Virus record (IMG/VR): IMGVR_UViG_3300017996_000011
Location: 1-37,944 of that record
Length of the DNA: 37,944 nt
Strand: one strand, 5' to 3'
Source: a virus
Shown here: positions 30,501 to 35,557 of the stretch, in pieces
Layout of the letters: every line of letters starts with the position of its first letter
Position numbering within the stretch: the stretch's first letter is position 1
Translations under genes and position numbers: made by a program
Notes under the pieces: generated by a model
What the model was told of the DNA's origin: nothing
What the model saw: the letters and a program-made list of their open reading frames with translations, nothing else
The model's database searches: none

Positions 30501-31132
30501 GCGCCAACGCCGTGTCCCTCAAGAACGCCAGGATGCTGGCCATCGGCATGCCTGCGGCGGCGATACTCCTGACTGACTCCCAGAGCGGCATCCAGCTTGA
30601 GTACGCCGTGTCCGGCGAGTTCATGGCAGCCGCCATGGCAGGGCTGAACACCAACCCCGCCAACGACGTGGCCACTACCCTGACCAACCAGGACCTCGTC
30701 GGGTTCAGCAGGCTGCTCGTGCAGTACGACGACACCACCATGAACCTGATGGCATCGAACGGGCTCATCTGCCTGACCAACAACAACGGGGCGCTCTACA
30801 TCCGCCACTACAAGAGCACCGACCCGAGCAACCCCATCACCTCGGAGCCGACCTGCACCACGGTCACCGACTACGTCTGCCAGCAGTTCAGGGCGGACCT
30901 CCAGCAGTTCATCGGCAGGAAGCTGGTGGACGGCCTGACCACGGACATCGCGGTGGTGTGCAACGCCAGGCTGGTATCCCTCGTGAACAACGAGATAATC
31001 ACCGGCTACAAGGACCTCACCGTAATCCCGGACCCGACAGACCCGACCACGGTGGACGTCACTGTCACGTTCAAGCCGATGTTCAGCCTGCTCTACATCT
31101 CGGTCACCTTCACCGTGACCACGACCCTGTAA
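27539..31132 (+). CDS. Tail sheath protein, 1197 aa, with Ig-like insertions
   Basis: The N-terminus MALFGSYAPPGVYT is typical of contractile tail sheath proteins. The C-terminal third is the conserved sheath part, with helices and strands (IGFVGYSST, LAIGMPAAAILL, LTDSQSGIQLEYAVSGEFMAAAMAG) and a final beta segment (VDVTVTFKPMFSLLYISVTFTV) that links neighbours. At nearly 1200 residues it is about twice T4 gp18 (659). The excess lies in the middle: at least three diverged modules starting near residues 97, 307 and 472 share a (T)DxPTK-V...GxxxxV...GSTxxL pattern, like Ig-like decorations on the sheath surface. Translation follows a hairpin and a strong AAGGAG site. I am confident of the sheath call from N- and C-terminal features. 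Confidence 0.88.
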   Translation: MALFGSYAPPGVYTSVVISGAGIPLFGNARIPVIIGEGQEFFEQDNVEIFRGSSAIAQPLVVNENISDQITEITNEAHTTYFPVVVGGNAGGTGPGTSAITDNPAYLQVTDNGIPLTVISLKGQTGAFYTQELMVPGDNVEITYYFLRTDTPITNENESDQVPSYAAWQVYDTNGNYVPVSVSLPGSTGSNVTVNVFDDTLSSPAGTGVLDTQAIGGAGTDAITFDIAKVGGGKRTLADFYALLQMNIPTLDAGTLVALAPVLAGSPPVLSDMYPALYQLQGGFGPSTNTVFKVEHVPIVDGSGGGVVTTDPTKVTATVNGSTTVNPVRAVDGLHGLVTLTHPVESGSTLTLSYYTNTYQNTYDIIPANNVSSVIQVGLGPNRTDFIEDTDYTLGTDGNGNDTINWGASSATTVGTSTTGYTPFGPTQILTTVVDERVFLRLCTGASSGSNLVFTLPDNPTDGTGQGNGPGTVTDDPTKIQVYVGVNPVEALENYLPGESERVIALSGSTRHFTLYKPPLLGQNVYASYWRSTLNDHSYTVKVSNPGISGQGTYTINDEVGRVLPVVSFNAGASSVHQSGEFAQQGIIWPYNFPDLYDSPGEVDETVTLTFQDDGYTRDVDPGAQSYLTTQGILFFCTTPGVGGNAISVAFNTTGTYGITKVGNAITFNGVTTTNQVITLAGSGITTTFGTVLAQLVTVGTISTAAAVHLDGGVDPADPQPYSLRYLVTSSSPDGSSGEGYLDQTYIDENTGLKFTIVSPQDAVPDYGWQSVPVPYTFEPGDYLVFQVSSEQVRYSGSTYFPYSDAQPNNLVCIAGLNTTVVTTFGANTGDTAIIQTFNNSGNQPAIGEYYYVSFQTEKTPADMAITLYDSASKAYSAYGQPTTVNRLSLGVQLMTENGAQQFGCIQVPKQPGLGTATDASFIAAIQTLATALPGTTQKANVIVPLSTSTSVHQFLSRFLITQANVRNKGEAIGFVGYSSTTTSAQASANAVSLKNARMLAIGMPAAAILLTDSQSGIQLEYAVSGEFMAAAMAGLNTNPANDVATTLTNQDLVGFSRLLVQYDDTTMNLMASNGLICLTNNNGALYIRHYKSTDPSNPITSEPTCTTVTDYVCQQFRADLQQFIGRKLVDGLTTDIAVVCNARLVSLVNNEIITGYKDLTVIPDPTDPTTVDVTVTFKPMFSLLYISVTFTVTTTL

Positions 31133-31143
31133 GGGAAGGACAT

Positions 31144-31171
31144 GGGGGGAGGGGGCAGCACCCTTCCCCCC
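31144..31171 (+). terminator. GC-rich hairpin after the sheath gene
   Basis: GGGGGGAGGG and CCCTTCCCCCC form a stem with a short GGCAGCA loop, starting 12 nt after the sheath stop. No T run follows, so it is more likely a 3'-end stabiliser or partial attenuator, lowering downstream expression relative to the sheath. Confidence 0.45.
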
Positions 31172-31190
31172 ATAGCGACAAGGCGGCAGA

Positions 31191-31688
31191 ATGCAGATAA
31201 ACCCGGTCGTAACCCAGGCAAACGGCGTCATCAGCGTCCGCCTCCAGGCCTTGTTCATCGGCGACACCACGGACCTGTCGGACAAGGCCCTGATTGCGGC
31301 ATACGGGGACCCGCAGGTATCCCTGGTGGGGAACGGCACCTTCACGGGCCCGGTCCCGGAGGCCAGCCCCCCGGCCACCTTCAGCTTTACCTTCCCTACC
31401 AGCGAGTTCTACGTTGGGATTACGACCAAGATGTCATCGAACACCGTGAGGTTCATGACATCGCTCCCGTCCACCCCGGCCCCGGTGGGCAGCCCGGTAC
31501 ACTCCTATACGCCGTGGTGCAACCCCAACTCCCCTGCTGGCATGCAGGGGCCCCTGGACTGCATCACCATCTATCCGGCGGCCGCACTGGACATCTGGTA
31601 CTCGGCGATGCTCAACGAGATTACCGCGGCCCTGACGGCGCTCAGGAACCAGCCGCTTCCAGGACCATTGACGCCAGTGGACATTTAG
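31191..31688 (+). CDS. Probable small virion structural protein, 165 aa
   Basis: Starts MQINPVVTQANGVISVRLQALFIGD. It is beta-rich with many Thr, Ser, Pro and Val, as in small tail proteins, and lies between sheath and tube. The ribosome site (AAGGCGGCAGA) is moderate. The C-terminus includes a helical stretch (LDIWYSAMLNEITAALTALRNQ). It could be a tail completion or chaperone-like protein; no named family is evident. Confidence 0.65.
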   Translation: MQINPVVTQANGVISVRLQALFIGDTTDLSDKALIAAYGDPQVSLVGNGTFTGPVPEASPPATFSFTFPTSEFYVGITTKMSSNTVRFMTSLPSTPAPVGSPVHSYTPWCNPNSPAGMQGPLDCITIYPAAALDIWYSAMLNEITAALTALRNQPLPGPLTPVDI

Positions 31689-31698
31689 AGGAGCCAAG

Positions 31699-33195
31699 AT
31701 GAAGTCGAACCTGATAGCCCGCCGCAAGAAGGCAGCCCTGGCATCCGCAGGGGCCGACCCCTGGGTCACCGACCGGGACGGGACGGAGGCCAAGCCCCCG
31801 GAGACCGCAGAGGTCCCCCGTCTGGCAGCCAAGTCCAAGACTGCCCAGCCCGTGCCGGGCGCAGCGGGTGCTCCTCCGGCCGTGCCGCCAGCGGCCCCTC
31901 CTGCCCCTGCCGCCCCCCCTGCCCAGCGCAGCAGCGGGATGGTTGACCTGACCCAGATATCCAGCGAGGGGCTTGCCAAGATGATAAAGGCCCTTGCTGC
32001 CGTCAACGACCTGCTGAACGATAAGGCCCTGCTGGCAGTCATCCAGGCGGCCACGGCGCTCCTCAAGGGGCGTCCCGCCGAGCCCGAGGCACCCGCCACC
32101 GCGCCTGCCGCCGCCGCCTCCAGGGCGGCATCGGGCAAGAAGGCCTGGAGTGGCGAGGACATGGAGATGGCCGACCTCAACGTGCCCTCCTGCAACCAGT
32201 GCGAGATGCTTGCTATCAACGGCGTCAACTGCCATGAGACCGGCTGCCCGAACGAGGGCAAGACCTGGTCCCCGGAGCGCCAGGAGTGGGTACGCTACAA
32301 CCCTTGCCCCGAGTGCGGCAGCGATGTCGAGGAAGGACAGGCGTGCGACTGCCGCAGCGGCAACGATATGGCACCTAACATGGAGCGCTTCTGCCTCGGG
32401 GGGCTGAACATCGCCTCCTTCGAGAAGGAGGCGGTGACCCCCCCGGACATCAGCGAGAAGACGATGCACGAGCTTAAGGACGACCCCAGCATCGACGAGC
32501 CCTATGCCGTTGCCTGGAGCATCCACAACAAGAAGAAGGAGGGGAGCGCCTTCGAGGTAGTCGCCGTCCGCAAGGACGCGGCCGCCGAGGGGAGCTGGTG
32601 GATTAACGTCCACGAGCAGACCGGGGACATCGAGGAGTCCGGGGGAAGGACCCCGGAGGTCGAGGAGGCCCACGGCAAGGTGGACGAGAAGCCTGCCAAG
32701 CTGGACCGCCCCGAGACCACCCTCCCGGAGAAGCTCGGTGCCGAGTCTACCTGCATCGGGCGCGACTGCGGCAAGCAGTTCGACAAGTCCAAGCCTGAGT
32801 CGCGGGACACGAAGACACTGCGTAGCTTCTGGCAGAAGTACTGCCCGACATGCCGGACCAAGGGGAATGCTGGCGGTTCACCAGTCGAGGAAAAGAAAGC
32901 AGCCTCGGACCCCATGAAGGCCAGCACGGCGCTCAAGAAGGTGGAGACCCTGGCCGACCGCCTCAAGGAGATGTACCTGGACGCCAAGGCGGTATGCGAT
33001 GCCAACGACTCCCGGCCTGTCCGGGAGGCGGTAGAGGCGATATACCGGGCGTACGGCCTGCTCGGAAACGCCGCCAAGGTCCTGGGAAAGCAGGACATGC
33101 AGGAGAAGGCCGAGGCCGATGCCGTCGAGGCGAAGGGCAAGGCGAAGAAGAAGGGAGGCCTGCTGGACAGCCTGGTGCTGGCCGGGGCCGAGTAG
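31699..33195 (+). CDS. Multidomain protein with zinc-binding motif and Ala/Pro linker, 498 aa
   Basis: A GAGGAGCCAAG ribosome site precedes the start. Domain order: a basic N-terminus (LIARRKKAALA); an Ala/Pro-rich linker (about 45-80); a helical segment (80-120); a second Ala-rich linker. Next is a CNQCEML...NGVNCHETGCPN cluster (about 164-185) that I recall in many phage proteins, followed by CPECGSD and a later CDCRSG. After this a MHELKDDPSIDEPYAVAWSIH segment resembles a motif of phage structural and portal-associated proteins. A second Cys set (CIGRDCG, CPTCRTKG) and a helical C-terminus (LADRLKEMYLDAKAVC) end it. Possibly a scaffold or virion-associated protein; the role is unknown. 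Confidence 0.7.
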   Translation: MKSNLIARRKKAALASAGADPWVTDRDGTEAKPPETAEVPRLAAKSKTAQPVPGAAGAPPAVPPAAPPAPAAPPAQRSSGMVDLTQISSEGLAKMIKALAAVNDLLNDKALLAVIQAATALLKGRPAEPEAPATAPAAAASRAASGKKAWSGEDMEMADLNVPSCNQCEMLAINGVNCHETGCPNEGKTWSPERQEWVRYNPCPECGSDVEEGQACDCRSGNDMAPNMERFCLGGLNIASFEKEAVTPPDISEKTMHELKDDPSIDEPYAVAWSIHNKKKEGSAFEVVAVRKDAAAEGSWWINVHEQTGDIEESGGRTPEVEEAHGKVDEKPAKLDRPETTLPEKLGAESTCIGRDCGKQFDKSKPESRDTKTLRSFWQKYCPTCRTKGNAGGSPVEEKKAASDPMKASTALKKVETLADRLKEMYLDAKAVCDANDSRPVREAVEAIYRAYGLLGNAAKVLGKQDMQEKAEADAVEAKGKAKKKGGLLDSLVLAGAE

Positions 33196-33212
33196 GCAAC
33201 CGCGAGCAAAAG

Positions 33213-33234
33213 GACTTCCGGGGCTTTGATTAGA
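33213..33234 (+). promoter_or_regulatory. Candidate promoter or regulatory element of the tail tube gene
   Basis: GACTTCCG, 8 nt, ATTAGA in the gap before the tube gene matches the element ahead of the sheath gene (7-nt spacer there). It lies 15 nt before the tube ATG and 18 nt after the previous stop. Weak but suggestive. Confidence 0.3.
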
Positions 33235-33248
33235 CAGGAGAGGGAAAC

Positions 33249-33941
33249 ATGGCACAGGGTGGTTACATCTACGAGCAGGGGGCGAGCCCCCAGACAGAGT
33301 CCGTCATCTCGTCCCGCTTCAAGATTTTCACCGACATCGTCGGCGTCGGCAAGTTCGTGAAGCTCGGGGTGACGTCCCAGTTCAACATCTCCGAGACCAG
33401 GACGGTCGAGGCGGTGCGCGGGCTCGGGTACGGCGACCAGGTTGCCGAGCTGGTGCCCGGCGTCACCGAGCCGCTGAGCATCACCATCCAGCGCACATGC
33501 CTCTACCTCGCCAACATCATGCAGGTCCTCGGCTACAAGGCCGGGGTCTCGGGCGGCGTCCGCTCCATCCGTCACCACAGGTGGCCGTTCGACATCAAGA
33601 CCGAGATTGTCTTCAGCCAGTTGGCCTCCACCGACCCCAGCAACGCGGCCGGCGTGGGCGGCGGAACGCCCGACCTGACAAAGGCGGACATCCCCAACGA
33701 GGGCGGGTTCAACAACCTCGGCAACCCTGGCCTCTACGCGGTGGCCACAATCTACGAGGGCTGCTGGATTAGCAACTACACCACGGGGTACGTCATCGAG
33801 ACGGCGGCGGTCAACGAGAACGTGACCATCTCCGTCACCGACATCTTCGACTGCTCCGGCACGGTGTACGGCGAGTTCCTCGACTCGGGCCTCGGGCCGG
33901 GCGATGCCACTGGCCAGAGCTTGCTCTACACCATATCCTAA
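33249..33941 (+). CDS. Tail tube protein, 230 aa
   Basis: It follows the sheath gene by three genes, as tube genes do in many myoviruses. The sequence is a beta-rich fold with the pattern MAQGGYIYEQGASPQTESV, then a GLGYGDQVAELVPGVTEPLSITIQRT segment (the tube fold strand-turn-strand) and a C-terminal strand ISVTDIFDCSG. Length is near T4 gp19 (163) but longer, like tubes of larger phages. Start has GACAGGAGAGGGAAAC. The call rests on position and fold-like pattern, without a search. Confidence 0.7.
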   Translation: MAQGGYIYEQGASPQTESVISSRFKIFTDIVGVGKFVKLGVTSQFNISETRTVEAVRGLGYGDQVAELVPGVTEPLSITIQRTCLYLANIMQVLGYKAGVSGGVRSIRHHRWPFDIKTEIVFSQLASTDPSNAAGVGGGTPDLTKADIPNEGGFNNLGNPGLYAVATIYEGCWISNYTTGYVIETAAVNENVTISVTDIFDCSGTVYGEFLDSGLGPGDATGQSLLYTIS

Positions 33942-33990
33942 AATCAGTATTAAGCCCCAGTGCTTGAGCCCTTTGCGGAGGTATGTACGG

Positions 33991-34260
33991 ATGCCAGGGA
34001 AGGTAACCCGCGAGCAGGCCTGGGTGAACGTGTCCCCGTCCCGTAAGTGCTGGAGGCTGGTCTACAACACCAGGAGCAGGAGGGTCTTCATCCTCTTCGA
34101 GAAGGAGGGCTTGACCAAGACGTTCCAGGCCATGTTCTGCTCCGACCCCACCGACGGCGGCCCCGGTTCCGTCACCAGCAGGGAGGGCAGGGAGCAGTGC
34201 CTAGGGCGTGCCAAGGCCCTGGGGCTGGAGTTCCGCATCGCCCATAATCCTGCCGCCTGA
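33991..34260 (+). CDS. Hypothetical protein, 89 aa
   Basis: The ATG at 33991 follows a GCGGAGG site 9 nt upstream. It starts MPGKVTREQAWVNVSPSRKC and is beta-rich with basic residues (RLVYNTRSRRVFILFEKEGL). No family recognised. Its last 15 nt carry the AATCC start of promoter copy 5. A likely chance stem-loop (AAGC...GCTT) sits in the preceding gap. Confidence 0.6.
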   Translation: MPGKVTREQAWVNVSPSRKCWRLVYNTRSRRVFILFEKEGLTKTFQAMFCSDPTDGGPGSVTSREGREQCLGRAKALGLEFRIAHNPAA

Positions 34261-34280
34261 TGTGTATCCTGATGTATACT
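34246..34280 (+). promoter_or_regulatory. Phage promoter motif, copy 5
   Basis: AATCCTGCC, 7 nt, then GTGTATCCTGATGTATACT, spacing again exactly 29 nt to TATACT. It overlaps the end of the preceding gene by 15 nt and leads to the gene at 34303 with a GGGAGGAT ribosome site. Confidence 0.8.
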
Positions 34281-34302
34281 ATACCTGGGAGGATACACCC
34301 GC

Positions 34303-34918
34303 ATGGCAAAGACCCTCACGATAGGCAAGGCACCCCGCCTCGCAATCTCCAACGTCAATTCGCACCGTGGCATGGAGGGGTCTACCCTGGACGCCGACCT
34401 CTACCTGGACGGCAAGAAGGTCGGGTATTGCCTCGATGACGGCAACGGCGGCGGGATGCGCTTCGAGTGGAGAATCTATGACCCCAAGCCGGAGCTGGGC
34501 AGGACGTACAACCCCGCAACGGCACCGGGAGAGGCCGCACAGAAGGCGCGGGAGCGCCGGGACGAGGTGGAGCAGTACATCGCCAGCCTCAGCCTCCCCC
34601 CGGAAGTCGTGACCGGTGTCGGCCCCGACACGTTCGAGATGAAGCAGGACCTTGAGCACCTCGTCAACGAGGCGGCAGACAGGTGGGCGACGGAGAAGGC
34701 ACAGCGGGCGCAGTTCGCCCGCCTCCACGGCAAGAACGTCATCTACCGGACCCCGGGGATGAGGGACGGCAGCTTCCTTACCATACCCCTAAAGAACCAT
34801 GCGGGCTACGTTTCCGGCCGTGCCCAGGTGGCGGCGTTCGTGATGCACAAGCACCCTGACGCCATCCTTGTCGAGACCTTCGAGCAGTTTGCAGTAACAG
34901 GCGTAGGGAGGACGAATG
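34303..34918 (+). CDS. Hypothetical phage protein, about 200 aa, true end uncertain
   Basis: It begins MAKTLTIGKAPRLAISNV behind promoter copy 5. The first ~200 residues look like a real protein: strands (STLDADLYLDGKKVGYCL), a charged helix (EAAQKARERRDEVEQYI) and a later FVMHKHPDAILVETFE. After about residue 200 the same frame has no stop and turns into sequence rich in Pro, Gly and Arg that is the shadow of the next gene. It would continue to 35373. The end given here is where the convincing sequence stops, not a stop codon. No family recognised. Confidence 0.5.
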
Positions 34919-35140
34919 GCATACCTGGCAATCAACGGCCCCGAGGAGTGCAGCTCGATAGAGTGGCACTCTACCCTCGGCGAACTCAAGAACCGCCTGG
35001 AGGACACCACCCGGCCCTTCTCATGGAACGACCTGGAAAGGCTGACCAGGGACCGCCGGGCACTGGACAGGCTGGCAGACGTCATGCTCGATGCCGCAGT
35101 GAGCGAGCTGGTGAGGCAGAAGCAGCAGAGCGAGAGGTAG
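34916..35140 (+). CDS. Small acidic helical protein, 74 aa
   Basis: The ATG has a TAGGGAGGACGA ribosome site. Codons show the strong C/G third-position bias of the window, while the competing frame does not. The protein is acidic, then helical (NDLERLTRDRRALDRLADVMLDAAVSELV). It lies between two segments that share another frame, so it is probably a separate gene. Family unknown. Confidence 0.7.
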   Translation: MAYLAINGPEECSSIEWHSTLGELKNRLEDTTRPFSWNDLERLTRDRRALDRLADVMLDAAVSELVRQKQQSER

Positions 35141-35154
35141 GAGGCACAAAAAAG

Positions 35155-35373
35155 ATGAACCAAGCCACGAAGCGGCTGCTGTTCATGGGCGTAAAGCAGG
35201 CGGGGACGTACGACCCTGACGAGGCCCTAATCTGCATCGAGGAATCCCTTACAGGCAAGGAGGCCAAGGAGGCCCGTGCCTTCCTGGGATGGGTGCATAG
35301 CACGGGCAAGCAGTTCGGGTACGACACCATCGACGACCGCATCCAGGAATGGAAGGCCAGCCGGGCTACCTAA
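35155..35373 (+). CDS. Small hypothetical protein, 72 aa
   Basis: A GGTAGGAGGCACAAAAAAG ribosome site precedes ATG at 35155. The product is a helical small protein (TKRLLFMGVKQAGTYDPDEA; KEARAFLGWVHSTGKQFG) with good coding bias. It shares a frame with the 34303 gene, which has no stop between them, but the intervening gene at 34916 supports a separate start here. Its last bases overlap the minus-strand peptide gene. Confidence 0.6.
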   Translation: MNQATKRLLFMGVKQAGTYDPDEALICIEESLTGKEAKEARAFLGWVHSTGKQFGYDTIDDRIQEWKASRAT

Positions 35374-35488
35374 ACCACGGGAAGTGCGGGGCGGGGTACC
35401 GCTCCATGCGGTATATCACCGCCTGCCCTGCCGCCCATACCACGACCGCAAGCATCAGCATCCACCACCGCCTTATAAAGCGTCCCAT
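35366..35488 (-). CDS. Tiny membrane peptide on minus strand, 40 aa
   Basis: A GACAGGAGGGGAG ribosome site precedes the ATG. The product reads MGRFIRRWWMLMLAVVVWAAGQ, a basic then hydrophobic single-pass helix, followed by RMERYPAPHF. It fills the otherwise empty 35374-35557 gap and converges on the gene to its left with an 8-nt overlap. Function unknown; typical of tiny phage membrane peptides. Confidence 0.55.
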   Translation of the reverse strand: MGRFIRRWWMLMLAVVVWAAGQAVIYRMERYPAPHFPWFR

Positions 35489-35557
35489 CTCCCCTCCTGT
35501 CCCTACCCCCTAGAATACCCGAAAAACCGCTATGCGCTGCTTTAGTTGAGGAGAACC

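Noticed and set aside
30278-31378. Minus-strand frame of 366 codons in the sheath end
   Set aside because: Shadow of the sheath gene and the following structural gene.
35511-35548. Promoter-like AGAATACCC ... TTTAGT before the long zinc-ribbon gene
   Set aside because: Spacing and sequence differ from the five-copy motif; too weak to list as a promoter.
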